NCBI GenBank assembly: GCA_964400125.1
Contig: CAYNSR010000013.1
Coordinates: 8,097 to 72,096, forward strand
Length of the DNA: 64,000 nt
Direction of reading: 5' to 3'
Source: Micavibrio sp964400125
GTDB taxonomy: Bacteria; Pseudomonadota; Alphaproteobacteria; Micavibrionales; Micavibrionaceae
Shown here: positions 17,558-26,628 of the stretch, piece after piece
How positions within the stretch are numbered: the stretch's first letter is position 1
How the letters are laid out: each line of letters opens with the position of its first letter
The notes under the pieces: generated by a model
Databases searched by the model: none
Told to the model about the DNA's origin: nothing
The model's input: only the letters and a program-made list of their open reading frames with translations
Translations under genes and position numbers: made by a program

Positions 17558-18661
17558 ATGACAGCCTTTCGTTTCGTTTCAGGTTTTTTGCTGGTGCTCC
17601 TTTCCGCCATGCCCGCGCAGGCCGGATTTGAGTGGACGCCCCCGCCTGCGCCAATGCCGCAAATACAAGGCGACGGTCCGCTGATGCCCAGCGTCCCGGC
17701 GGTGGATGTGCAGGTGATTGCGCCCGTGGGTGTGCCGTTGCCCCCGCCGGTTGTGGAAGGCGTTCCGGTCCCGCAGGCCCCCGCGATGCAGGAGACCGTG
17801 TTCGCCGAGGCGATCGGTTTTGGCAGCGATATGCCGCTGGTGCTGGCGTTGCGTCAGGTTGTGCCGCCGCGCTACGCCTTTGCCTTCGACCCGTCAGTCG
17901 ATCAGGGCGCGCGCGTGAGCTGGAACGGCGGCAAGCCGTGGAATCTTGTTCTTGAAGACGCATTGCGGCCTCTGGGGCTGGGGGCGCAGATCACCGAGTC
18001 TGCCGTGCATGTCGTCCCGTTGTCGCAGATGCCGGTCGCGATGCCCGCCCCGGTTATAGTTGAAAAACCGGCTCCCGCCATGGCCGCGCCGTTGCAGGTT
18101 GCCCCGGCGCAGGACGTCCCGGCAAGGCCCGATCCGGTGCGTGAGATTTATATCCGCCGTCATGGTCATGGGGGTGAAACGTCACAAATCGGCAACGGCA
18201 TGAATGAGGCGTTGAATCCAGCCGCAGGCGGTTCCGGTGCGCGTGCCTTGCAGGCCCCCTTGCTGACGGCTCCGGCGGGGAGTGATTACAAGGAAGCGCT
18301 CATGCAGCCGGTTTCACTTTCGGACGGAAACGAGGCGCATTTGTCTCCGGCTGTGGTCAAGACCGCAAAACGTCAGGGCGTCATGGACCCCTATGATGTG
18401 CGTTTTTGGGAAGCGGAAAAAGGCGGCAGCCTGAAAAACACCCTTGCAACCTGGTCCAGCGTGGCGGGTGTGGAGCTGTACTGGGTTTCGACACAGGATT
18501 ATATTTTGCCCGAAGCGGTGCAGTTGCACGGGAATTACACCGAAGCCCTGACACAGATTCTTGGTGTCTACGGCGAGGGCGAGGGGCGTCCGCAGGGGCG
18601 CCTGCACCCCAATTTGCCGACCGGGCCTTCCGTCCTGATTATCGAGGCCGCGCAGAACTAG
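17558..18661 (+). CDS. TcpQ-domain periplasmic protein of the type IVB locus
   Basis: The 367-residue protein starts with a signal peptide (FRFVSGFLLVLLSAMPAQA). After a Pro-rich stretch come two modules: a secretin-N0/STN-like domain (about residues 85-155, MPLVLALRQVVPPRYAFAFD) and, after a long Pro/Ala linker, a C-terminal TcpQ-like domain (about 285-345, WEAEKGGSLKNTLATWSSVA). TcpQ-type domains bind secretin or core components in the outer membrane. The ATG 17558 start has a GGGG ribosome-binding site; a longer frame from 17384 overlaps icmT. Its stop codon is formed by the first bases of a repeat element. A role as an extra outer-membrane core component is inferred from context. Confidence 0.75.
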   Translation: MTAFRFVSGFLLVLLSAMPAQAGFEWTPPPAPMPQIQGDGPLMPSVPAVDVQVIAPVGVPLPPPVVEGVPVPQAPAMQETVFAEAIGFGSDMPLVLALRQVVPPRYAFAFDPSVDQGARVSWNGGKPWNLVLEDALRPLGLGAQITESAVHVVPLSQMPVAMPAPVIVEKPAPAMAAPLQVAPAQDVPARPDPVREIYIRRHGHGGETSQIGNGMNEALNPAAGGSGARALQAPLLTAPAGSDYKEALMQPVSLSDGNEAHLSPAVVKTAKRQGVMDPYDVRFWEAEKGGSLKNTLATWSSVAGVELYWVSTQDYILPEAVQLHGNYTEALTQILGVYGEGEGRPQGRLHPNLPTGPSVLIIEAAQN

Positions 18662-18740
18662 AGCATTTCTCGATGAGGTTGGATCAAATTCAACCATCGT
18701 CATCGCCTGAATTTTCGAAGCAAATCCGGGGAATGACGGC
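18659..18740 (+). repeat. Palindromic MITE-like repeat, copy A (internally deleted)
   Basis: This copy begins TAGAGC at 18659 and follows the left half of the 162-bp element seen at 62217-62378, up to TTTCGAAG. It then jumps directly to CAAATCCGGGGAATGACGG, so about 40 central bases are missing. The right terminal repeat is degraded beyond about 18740. The TAG at its start is also the stop codon of the TcpQ-domain gene. The remainder of the gap to 18811 shows nothing recognisable. Confidence 0.8.
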
Positions 18741-18811
18741 TGTTGAGATGTCGGATTCTTACTTCAAATGACTATAAATGCACAGAATCCTAAATCAGAC
18801 CCGTAAAGCCC

Positions 18812-19852
18812 TTACAGGAAGTTGGACAGGTTCAACTGGCTGACGATGGCGGTGACCTGATAGCTGGCTTCGAGCTGGGTTTGCAGGGCGGTGACTTTCA
18901 GCGCCACTTCGTTCAGGTCGATATTTTCAATCTCTGAAACGGTGTCGAGCAGGATTTTTTTCTCCAGCGTCAGTTCCTTTCGCACGGTATCCGCGTTGAC
19001 CAGCGTGGTTTGTAGCTTGAAACGTTCCTGATCGAGGGAATCTACGGCGGCGCTGAGCGTGCGGGCGATATCGTTGAAGACGGCAAAGAAATTCTTCTGC
19101 CGATCTTCTTCCGTGGCCCCGGGGGCGGTATCGAGGTCCGCGATGTTTTTGAGCGCGGTGACACCGGCAACGATATCGCGAAAAGCCGGGTTGTCGGCAA
19201 GGACCGTATAGTTGAATTCCACCGTATCGTCGGCGCGTACATAGACCTGTTTCGCGTTGGATATGGTTCCGGAATACCCCAGAGTGACGGCGGGGATGTT
19301 TTTGTAGCGGGAAATATACTCTTCCGAAATCGTGGTGTTCGGGGGTGTCACCGTCAGGGTGCCTGCCGTCCATTCGGCGTTGAGGTTGCCGTAGAAAGCA
19401 TCGAGGCTGCCTGTGTCGGAGATCGGTTTGTTCGAGGTGTCTGATCCGGCGAAGATATAGGCGTCGCCGTCTTTCATGTTGAGGGTATCGAGGATAAAAT
19501 CGTAGCTGTTTTCAGCAAGGCGGCGGATAAAATCCATCTCTACATCGCCTTCCTGTGTCTGGTTGACGACGGAATCGATCACATTATTGACCTGATTCTG
19601 GATGGTTTTAAGACCTTGCTCCATCTGTTTGATTCGCGTTTCGGCGCGGGCGATATTTTGCAGGTAGCTTTCCATGCGCTGGAAATCGGCGCGGGCGCGG
19701 TTGGTGATGACGACATCCACGCCCAGACCCTTCATGGTCGCCGTTTTTTTCCCTGTGGCGATCTGCGTTTGCAGGAGGGAGAGTTGAAGCTGGAGGCTGC
19801 CGAGGCGCACCGTCTGGGATTGCTGTTGTCCGAGGCTTGAAATGAAGGTCAT
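18812..19852 (-). CDS. flgL: FlgL, flagellar hook-filament junction protein
   Basis: The 346-residue protein has the flagellin-like coiled-coil ends of FlgL (HAP3). The N-terminal helix contains LQLSLLQTQIATGKK near residues 21-35 and the C-terminal helix ends TALQTQLEASYQVTAIVSQLNLSNFL-like, closing the D0 domain. FlgL forms the second junction ring between hook and filament outside the cell. The start at 19852 has an AGGAGA ribosome-binding site, 25 bases after flgK. It is expected in a flagellar cluster, not between icmT and dotI. Confidence 0.88.
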   Translation of the reverse strand: MTFISSLGQQQSQTVRLGSLQLQLSLLQTQIATGKKTATMKGLGVDVVITNRARADFQRMESYLQNIARAETRIKQMEQGLKTIQNQVNNVIDSVVNQTQEGDVEMDFIRRLAENSYDFILDTLNMKDGDAYIFAGSDTSNKPISDTGSLDAFYGNLNAEWTAGTLTVTPPNTTISEEYISRYKNIPAVTLGYSGTISNAKQVYVRADDTVEFNYTVLADNPAFRDIVAGVTALKNIADLDTAPGATEEDRQKNFFAVFNDIARTLSAAVDSLDQERFKLQTTLVNADTVRKELTLEKKILLDTVSEIENIDLNEVALKVTALQTQLEASYQVTAIVSQLNLSNFL

Positions 19853-19877
19853 AAATTTATCTCCTGGCTTCCGCCCG

Positions 19878-22136
19878 CTAGAATGAATTCAGCAGGGTCT
19901 TGAACATTTCGTTTATGGCATTCACGGTTTTCGCCGATGCCGCGTAGGCGGTCTGGATCATGATAAGGTGTGACATTTCCTCGTCGAGATTGACGCCGGA
20001 ATCATCGAGGAATTGCCGTTCGATGAGAGTTTTGTAGCTTTCTTCATCCTTGAGCGCGGCATCGACTAGATTGATATCCTCAGTCTGGGTGCTAATCATT
20101 TTTTGTGAATAATCGACCAGTGTTGTTGCCGTCGTTATTCTGGTCATAAGGCTGGCGGAAGGCCCCAGATTGGCATTTTTGTATCCTGCATGGGCGACGC
20201 CGCTGACGGGATTGTTGCTGCCGAAGATTTCCTGTACGGCGGAATTGTTGCTGGTGCTGAAAATCGGTCCGTCGATGATACGGATATCGCCGCCGAAATT
20301 CGGCCCGGGACGGATATTGAGAAAGCCCGTCAGCGGATCGATGCTGGCGTTGACGCCCGGGATGCCGTTCAGTTTCGCCAGCAGGGTGATTTCCGTGTCG
20401 CCGGGATCGACATTCACCCGGACGATATTGTCGCGCCCGACCTGTACGCTGAAATAGGGCGACTCCGCCGGGATGCTGCCTGCGGCGAGGCCGAGATAGG
20501 CAAGGCCGTCATTGCCCATCGTTCCGGCCCCGATGTCGAGATCGTATTGCGAATTGATAACCAACTGGCCGAACTGGTTGAGCAGGGCCACCGGTTCTGT
20601 CCCGAGCGGGAGCGCTAGCGCCGGGAAAACATCGTTGTTCAGATAGGTCACCAGTGCCGCCGCCCCGCTTGCCGCAGGGGGGGCCGGGTATAGCCCGGCG
20701 ACGGTGCCGAGATCGATAACGGTGGGGGGGCCGCCATTGACGCCGAGGGTGAAATCATCCAGCAAAGGTGGACCGGCAGGCGGCAGGAACGGGTTGCCCG
20801 GCGCAGCGTTGAGATCGACCCCGGTCGACAGGGAGCCGATATCGACCGTGCCGATGATTTGCGCCTGCGGATCAAGACCAAGCACATTTTGCAGCGTGTC
20901 GGGAATTCCGGAGACGCGCAGATCGACGGTTCCGTTGGCTTCCAGATATTCGAATTCGCCAAAGGTGAATTCAACGATCCGGCGCAGGAATTCGCTGGAA
21001 CCGTCCTGTACGCTCAGACCGGACAGGGTGCTGGTGCGCAGCAGGAAATAATCGTTCTGGATGCGGTCGTTGACCTGCATCGTTGCGGCAAAGCCGACAT
21101 AGGGCACGGGGGTCAGCGGCCCGGGCGGATTCGGCACCGGATCGGTATTGGCCGGGATCGACCCGTCGGGGGCGGTGAAAAGCCGGACCCCTTGCGCATC
21201 GAAGCGCAGCGCCATCTTGTGCGCCAGTTCGTCCAACTGGGCCTGATATTTCGGCATGATGTCGTCGCGCAGCTCGATAAAAGCGCCGATCTTGCCGCCG
21301 ATATTGGTCTGGGTGATATCCCGGGCGGTAAAAACATCAGCCGGGTCGCCCCCGATATAAAGCCCAGCGGCGCTGGCGGGGTAGAAACTGGTGGCCCCCA
21401 CCGGGGCGGGGTTGAAGAAAAGCGGCGTGGCATTTTCATCGGCCAGTTGTTGTCCCTGACTGGTCTGCACCACCAAAACCCCGTCGCCGCGCGTGAAGAA
21501 GGTGATCTGCATTTCCGCAGACAGATCCTTGATGGCAGAATCGCGCAGGTCTTCCATCGCTGCGGAGCTGCGCCCCAGCGCGGACGTTTCCTTGATCTGG
21601 CGGTTGAGATCGGCGATTTGTTCCAGCAGGCCGTTGCTTTTCGCGACGCTGACGCGCATCTGATCCTGCGCATCGTTGCGCATCTGGGTCAGCAGGGCTG
21701 CAAAATCGTTGAATTTTTTTGCGACCAGATCGGCCCCGTTGACGGTTTGTTGCAGCAAAAGATTGTCATCCGGCGCATTGGTCAACTGGATAAAGGAATC
21801 GCGCAGGCGGGCAATTTCTGCCGCGATCGAGATTTCGGCATCGCTGGCGCCGTGGAATTCCTGAATCTGGTTCATGAAGGAGGCTTTGACGCCCAAGGAT
21901 TCCGTCGCGCTGATCTGGGTCCATAAATCCCGTTCGAGGTTCAGGTCGACCTTGCGGATGATGGCGCCGCTGCGTACCCCGGCGCTTTCACCGAGCAGGA
22001 CGGCGTTTTCCTGAGGCAAAATCTTCCGGGAATAGCCGGGCGTGGACACATTGGCGATATTCGACGAAATGACATTCAGCTGTTGCTGTGCCACGCGGAG
22101 CCCGGATAAGGCGGCATCAAGACCGGAAATAGCCAT
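19878..22136 (-). CDS. flgK: FlgK, flagellar hook-associated protein 1
   Basis: The 752-residue protein is FlgK (HAP1). The N terminus has the rod/hook/junction signature ISSNIANVSTPGYSRK near residues 23-38 and the D1 segment continues with TESLGVKASFMNQIQ. The C terminus ends with the paired motif MSHLIMIQTAYAASAKTVN near 720 and a final hydrophobic helix. The large central region carries the variable domains. FlgK forms the first junction ring on the hook. It is transcribed towards flgL from a sigma-54 type promoter and lies downstream of the four-paralogue block. Confidence 0.95.
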   Translation of the reverse strand: MAISGLDAALSGLRVAQQQLNVISSNIANVSTPGYSRKILPQENAVLLGESAGVRSGAIIRKVDLNLERDLWTQISATESLGVKASFMNQIQEFHGASDAEISIAAEIARLRDSFIQLTNAPDDNLLLQQTVNGADLVAKKFNDFAALLTQMRNDAQDQMRVSVAKSNGLLEQIADLNRQIKETSALGRSSAAMEDLRDSAIKDLSAEMQITFFTRGDGVLVVQTSQGQQLADENATPLFFNPAPVGATSFYPASAAGLYIGGDPADVFTARDITQTNIGGKIGAFIELRDDIMPKYQAQLDELAHKMALRFDAQGVRLFTAPDGSIPANTDPVPNPPGPLTPVPYVGFAATMQVNDRIQNDYFLLRTSTLSGLSVQDGSSEFLRRIVEFTFGEFEYLEANGTVDLRVSGIPDTLQNVLGLDPQAQIIGTVDIGSLSTGVDLNAAPGNPFLPPAGPPLLDDFTLGVNGGPPTVIDLGTVAGLYPAPPAASGAAALVTYLNNDVFPALALPLGTEPVALLNQFGQLVINSQYDLDIGAGTMGNDGLAYLGLAAGSIPAESPYFSVQVGRDNIVRVNVDPGDTEITLLAKLNGIPGVNASIDPLTGFLNIRPGPNFGGDIRIIDGPIFSTSNNSAVQEIFGSNNPVSGVAHAGYKNANLGPSASLMTRITTATTLVDYSQKMISTQTEDINLVDAALKDEESYKTLIERQFLDDSGVNLDEEMSHLIMIQTAYAASAKTVNAINEMFKTLLNSF

Positions 22137-22236
22137 ACTGGACCTCTGTCATATACTTCCTGCCGGGCCGTTTTGCGCCGGACAGGCATATTTTGCCTTG
22201 TCGTCGGGAAAACGGGACCGGTTCATCGTTCTTCCT

Positions 22237-22253
22237 TGCAAGGACGATGCCAG
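22237..22253 (-). promoter_or_regulatory. Sigma-54 (-24/-12) promoter of flgK-flgL
   Basis: On the minus strand the sequence CTGGCATCGTCCTTGCAA matches the sigma-54 consensus TGGCAC-N5-TTGC, with TGGCA and TTGC in the exact spacing (6 bases between TGGCA and TTGC). It lies about 100 bases upstream of the flgK ATG at 22136. Sigma-54 control of late flagellar genes is common in alphaproteobacteria. The site suggests that flgKL are regulated separately from the paralogue genes upstream. Confidence 0.7.
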
Positions 22254-22290
22254 AGGGCGAGCTAAAATTACGGAAATTTCGACAGGGTCG

Positions 22291-23940
22291 CTACTTGGCG
22301 CGGGAGACTTTGTTTTGCACCGAATCTTGCGCCCGGCGCAAGTTCATCTCCAGAATCATCGAAAGCAGCATTTCCTTGCGCAAGGACGCTTCGAAGCGTT
22401 CCCGGTCATGCATGATCTGGAGGGCCTGCAGGGCGACGCCGGTGCGGGCGACATTGGCCGGGCTGACATACAGATTGGTAAAGAATTGCGGGTTCTGGAA
22501 CAGTTTTTTGGATAGCAGGTTCATCTGCGCGTAATAACTCGGCTGCGCTCCGATCAGATCGTTCACATCGGCCGGGGCAACGCCGATTCCGGCCATGACT
22601 TCCCGCAGCCGCGCTGCCTCGAGACCCGTCCCCGGCGTTTTCTGCGCGACCTGCAAGGCGAAGCTGTAGCGGGCCACGCCCCGGACGGCGGACAGCATGC
22701 GGGAATCCTGAAGATGGGAAAAATGCAAGCCCGATGGCATCAGGATCCATTCGGGGATTGGTGTCAGGACCGTGTGGTTGAAGAGGTTTTTCGACAGGGC
22801 GATAATGTCTTCTTCTTCGTTTGTCGCGGCAGTGTTGGTGAAGTCGATCGGCAGGGTCAGTTTCCGGGCGACGGTTCTGTAGTAGTTGATATCATTGTTT
22901 TTGCGCAGAGATGCTCCGGAAGCGCACATCGTGCCCAGTTCGCGCTTGTTGTCGTTTTCATCGCAAAAAACGGTCCGGTAATGGGTCAGCCGGGTGGACA
23001 GATCGGCAAAGGGCCCCCAGGACGAGGCGGCGTAACCGCTGAGCAATTCCCGTTTCAGCATGACGGCATCAAGGGCGGCGATGTTCCGTTTGACCCGGTC
23101 TTCGGCGTTGACCATCGTGCGCGACAGGGTGCCGAAGGCGCAGACCTGTTCACTGGGCTGGTAATCGCGGTGGGTCTCCGCCTGCCATTCACCAAAAATC
23201 TGCTGGCTTTCGAGCTGGTGCTTGGCATCCAGAAGCGGGCCGATCATCATGGTTTGCATCACCATGACATTGGTAAGCTGGTCGGAAAAAAGGCGGATGG
23301 CGCGAACGATGTTGTTCCGGATTCCATCAAGGAGGTCGTTGTTGAAGGTCGCCGGATCTATTGGAGTTATACCCGGCGTATTGCTTTTCATGAAGACGTT
23401 GACGCAAACCCTGTGGCCGGCATCGACACAGACTTCGATCATGCGGTCATCGACCGTGGCGATGCCCGTCGCGGTGAAGCCGCCCGGGTTGGCAACGGCT
23501 GTCGACGTTCCGTCAATCGTAACGATGGCCGGGTCAGCCGACATTGCCGGGCCGCTGACGGTCACGGTCACGGCACCGGTGTTGACGTTGGTGACGATCG
23601 TTACCGTGGCGTGATTAATCATGACGCCGTTTAACCAGTCCCACTCATCCATGGAAACCACGGTGGTGACGGTGCCGGGATTGCCCGCGATATTGACGCC
23701 GGTGGTCACATAGCTGCCTTCATGCTGGAGAACGCTGGTCGCATTTCCGTTGACGGTCTGGGAAACGGTCAGCAGCCATGTGTTCGGGTATGTTCCGGAA
23801 CCAAATACGGAGACTTCGTCGATGGTCGTAGCGACGGCATGGGTTTTTTCAACAAAAGAGAAAAGCAGGATGCAGGCCAGCAACAGGCATCCGAGATATT
23901 TCCCGGGGTCGGACAGGGGATGTACTGTTCTCGCCTTCAT
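22291..23940 (-). CDS. Exported paralogue 4 of an unrecognised four-gene family
   Basis: The 549-residue protein has an N-terminal signal/anchor (YLGCLLLACILLFSFVEKTHA). It is the longest and most divergent of four tandem paralogues. It carries an extra beta-rich domain (about residues 35-180, with VTIVTNVNTGAVTVTVSGP) that the others lack. The shared core then follows: MIGPLLDAKHQLESQQIF, a FCDENDN motif, an EEEDIIALSKNLF segment, and the signature QPSYYAQMNLLSKKLFQNP...SPANVARTGVALQALQIM near the C terminus. I cannot assign a function. It begins 4 bases after the stop of paralogue 3 and ends 155 bases before flgK. Confidence 0.75.
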   Translation of the reverse strand: MKARTVHPLSDPGKYLGCLLLACILLFSFVEKTHAVATTIDEVSVFGSGTYPNTWLLTVSQTVNGNATSVLQHEGSYVTTGVNIAGNPGTVTTVVSMDEWDWLNGVMINHATVTIVTNVNTGAVTVTVSGPAMSADPAIVTIDGTSTAVANPGGFTATGIATVDDRMIEVCVDAGHRVCVNVFMKSNTPGITPIDPATFNNDLLDGIRNNIVRAIRLFSDQLTNVMVMQTMMIGPLLDAKHQLESQQIFGEWQAETHRDYQPSEQVCAFGTLSRTMVNAEDRVKRNIAALDAVMLKRELLSGYAASSWGPFADLSTRLTHYRTVFCDENDNKRELGTMCASGASLRKNNDINYYRTVARKLTLPIDFTNTAATNEEEDIIALSKNLFNHTVLTPIPEWILMPSGLHFSHLQDSRMLSAVRGVARYSFALQVAQKTPGTGLEAARLREVMAGIGVAPADVNDLIGAQPSYYAQMNLLSKKLFQNPQFFTNLYVSPANVARTGVALQALQIMHDRERFEASLRKEMLLSMILEMNLRRAQDSVQNKVSRAK

Positions 23941-23944
23941 GTTC

Positions 23945-25252
23945 CTAGTTGCTCTTCTTGTCGGTGGCACGGTTCAGTTCGTTCTGTACGGCATTCTGGG
24001 ATTTCATCAGTTCAAGTTCGAGCAAGACCGAAATAATCGCTTCGTTGCGCAAGGCGCTTTTGAAGATGTCGCGTTTTTGCATCAGGGAGATTGCCTGTAG
24101 CGCCACGGCCTTGCGCGCCACGTTGGCCGGTTTGTCATACAGATCGACGAAGAATTCCGGACGCTGGAAGACACGCTTGGTCAGAATTTCCATCTGCGCG
24201 TAGTAGCTGGGGTTGGGGCCGATGATGGTTTCGGCCTCCGTGGCCGGGATTCCCATTTCTTCGAGGATTTCCCGCATGTAGTCCCGGGAAACGCTGGTGG
24301 TGCCGCTCGTCTTCATGCCGATGATCGCGTGGAAAGGCTGCTCCGCCACGCTGCGTTTTGCCACGATCGAACGCATATCGAGGAGCAACTGGCGGTTGGC
24401 CATGGCGTTCGCCCCCGGAATACGGAGTTTTGCGGCCGTAATCGGGTCGTAGACCGTATGCGCATACAGGTTGGACATCAGGGCAAGAACGTCTTCTTCA
24501 TCCGGTGTCGTCGTCGTGTCAGAAAAATTGATGTCCAGGGACATCGGCGTCATGACGGTGCGGGTGAAGTCGACATCCTTGTTTTTGCGCTCCTGCGGCA
24601 CCGCTCCCGCGCAAACGGTAGTCAGGCCGCGATTGTTGTCGTTGCGGTCGCAATATGTCGTGCGAAATTTTTCAAGTCGTCCTTCGCGGTCTTCTTTTTG
24701 GCCTTCCGATGAATTGGCGTTCATATTCAGGAGTTGCCGATCCATGGAGCGCTGGCTCAGCAGGCGGGCGGTCAGATCGGCGTTCCGGTCGGAGGCCGCA
24801 AGGCTGCGCATGCTTGAACCCAAGGTACACAACCCTTCGCTGGGCTGGTAATCCTTGTGAGCGCGGGCGGCCAGCGTCTGGAAGAGCCTTTGCGTCTCAA
24901 GCTGGTTTTTTGCATCGAGGAAAGAGCCAACGATCATCATTTGCATCATCGCCACAGCGGACATTTGCTCGGTGGCCATCGCCATGGCGGGGAGAATATA
25001 TTGCTTGAAATAGACTTCAACCAGCCATTCGCGGTGGTCTATGAATTCCTGCGTGATGTGGTCGCGTGTTGCGTCCTGTTCTGCCTCGATCAGGGCGATT
25101 GTTGCAGCCGCCCGCGCAGCCATGATTCCGGCACATGGACAGGCAAGGGCATTTCCGATCTGGCCGAAAACGCCGCCTATGCCGCACAGGGTCGCTATGA
25201 CATGCAGGATTTTACGACCTGATTTCTGGCGGGCTGATTCTTGCTGTCTCAT
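23945..25252 (-). CDS. Exported paralogue 3 of the four-gene family
   Basis: The 435-residue protein starts at ATG 25252, which overlaps the stop of paralogue 2 as ATGA. A basic N terminus (RQQESARQKSGRK) precedes a signal-like hydrophobic segment ending in a cysteine pair, NALACPCAG. The core has MATEQMSAVAMMQMMIVGS, SFLDAKNQLETQRLF, YCDRNDNNRGL, DEEDVLALMSNLYAHTV, NPSYYAQMEILTKRVFQ and LYDKPANVARKAVALQAI. These blocks are shared in order with paralogues 1 and 2. The product is predicted to be periplasmic or surface-exposed. No known family is recognised. Confidence 0.8.
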   Translation of the reverse strand: MRQQESARQKSGRKILHVIATLCGIGGVFGQIGNALACPCAGIMAARAAATIALIEAEQDATRDHITQEFIDHREWLVEVYFKQYILPAMAMATEQMSAVAMMQMMIVGSFLDAKNQLETQRLFQTLAARAHKDYQPSEGLCTLGSSMRSLAASDRNADLTARLLSQRSMDRQLLNMNANSSEGQKEDREGRLEKFRTTYCDRNDNNRGLTTVCAGAVPQERKNKDVDFTRTVMTPMSLDINFSDTTTTPDEEDVLALMSNLYAHTVYDPITAAKLRIPGANAMANRQLLLDMRSIVAKRSVAEQPFHAIIGMKTSGTTSVSRDYMREILEEMGIPATEAETIIGPNPSYYAQMEILTKRVFQRPEFFVDLYDKPANVARKAVALQAISLMQKRDIFKSALRNEAIISVLLELELMKSQNAVQNELNRATDKKSN

Positions 25253-26628
25253 GGTCTTTTTCCTTCCGTCAGAGGTTCGAGGCCTCGTTGGACCGCCTCT
25301 TGTTCCTTCATGATTTCCGTTTCCAGCCATACCTGCAGCATGGATTCCGTTCTCAGGTCGCTTTCATACAGATCGTGGGATTGCATAAGGTTGAAAGCCT
25401 GTAGCGCCACGCCCTGTCTGGCGACGTTCGCGGGCTTGTCGTACAGCCGGGTGATGAAATTGTGGTTCTGGTAGATTTTTTTTGTCAGGATTTCCATCTG
25501 GGCGTAATAGCTGGGGTTTGCACCGATGATGGCATCAATCTCGGCATTGGTGCCGATGCGCAGTTCGCGCATGATTTCACGCAGGAAATTCGTGTTGCCG
25601 GGACTGAGCGCGCTGCGGGATTTCATGGCGGCGATCGCATTGAATGATTGCTGGGCGACGTTGCGTTTGGCGACAACCGCCCGCAGGCCAAGATAACGTT
25701 GCTGGTTTCCTTCTGCGGCATCGAATTTTTCGACATCCTCCTGAGAGAAAACATCATGGGAATAGAGGTTTGCCGCCAGCGCCAGAACATCTTCTTCGTC
25801 GGCGGTGACGGCCGTGTTGGTAAAATCGAGATCCAGCGTCAGCGGCTCTACGATCAGGCGTGTATAGTCGATATCACGATTGATGCGCGGTTGCGGCGGC
25901 CCCGTGCAGACGACCTGCAGTGCACGGCCGAAATCGTTTCGGTCGCAATATTTAGCGGTGAACTGGGCAAGACGGCTCTTGCGATCTTCCGTTGGTCCTT
26001 CGGTTGAGCTAGCGTTCATGTTCAGTGTTTGACGGTCAATGGCGCGTTCGGACAGGGCAAGGGCGGTGGTGGTGCCTTTTTGTTCGGCGGCGGCCAGACC
26101 GCGCACATTGCTGCCGACGGTGCAGAGAAAGTCGCTCGGGTGGTAATCGCGTTGCGCCTGAGCGGCGAGGGCGGAGAAGGCGCGTTCGGTCTCGAGTTGC
26201 TGTTTTGCATCGAGCAGCGTCCCTAGGACATAGATCTGGTACATGCCGATTGCGCTGAGATGCTCCGCCGCGCGCATCATCGCGGGCAGCCACCAGTCCA
26301 CAAAATATTCATTCACCCACCAGAGCGTATGTCTTTGCATTTCGGCGGTGAAGTGGGTGGGTGTTTCGCCTGTCGGCTCACCGTTGCCATCGACATTGTC
26401 GAAGACATTTGTCCCAGGGTTGGGATTTGATGGGCCGGGACGATCGACGGCGCCAGTTTCCTCTTGAAAAATTTCGTCGATTCGGTCGAGGGTCGGGTCC
26501 ATCAGGGCGCAACACCCTGTGTCGCAGCATACGGCATGCCCCTTCTTCGCCGGCAAGACAACGCCTATTCCGGTCAGTGCGCCCAGCGCAATTGTAAACA
26601 TGACCAGTTTTTGGAAGGGAATCTTCAT
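25249..26628 (-). CDS. Exported paralogue 2 of the four-gene family
   Basis: The 459-residue protein has a signal peptide (VMFTIALGALTGIGVVLPA) followed by a cysteine-rich start of the mature chain, AVCCDTGCCALMD. A short Pro/Gly/Asn-rich insert (about residues 60-90) precedes the shared core: AEHLSAIGMYQIYVLG, TLLDAKQQLETERAF, YCDRNDFGRAL, DEEDVLALAANLYSHDVF, NPSYYAQMEILTKKIYQ and LYDKPANVARQGVALQAF. Its ATG overlaps the TAA of paralogue 1 by one base (TAATG), so the genes are translationally coupled. Function unknown. Confidence 0.8.
   Translation of the reverse strand: MKIPFQKLVMFTIALGALTGIGVVLPAKKGHAVCCDTGCCALMDPTLDRIDEIFQEETGAVDRPGPSNPNPGTNVFDNVDGNGEPTGETPTHFTAEMQRHTLWWVNEYFVDWWLPAMMRAAEHLSAIGMYQIYVLGTLLDAKQQLETERAFSALAAQAQRDYHPSDFLCTVGSNVRGLAAAEQKGTTTALALSERAIDRQTLNMNASSTEGPTEDRKSRLAQFTAKYCDRNDFGRALQVVCTGPPQPRINRDIDYTRLIVEPLTLDLDFTNTAVTADEEDVLALAANLYSHDVFSQEDVEKFDAAEGNQQRYLGLRAVVAKRNVAQQSFNAIAAMKSRSALSPGNTNFLREIMRELRIGTNAEIDAIIGANPSYYAQMEILTKKIYQNHNFITRLYDKPANVARQGVALQAFNLMQSHDLYESDLRTESMLQVWLETEIMKEQEAVQRGLEPLTEGKRP

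Noticed and set aside
20859..21926. Plus-strand open frame inside flgK
   Set aside because: It is antisense to flgK, which has clear conserved ends.
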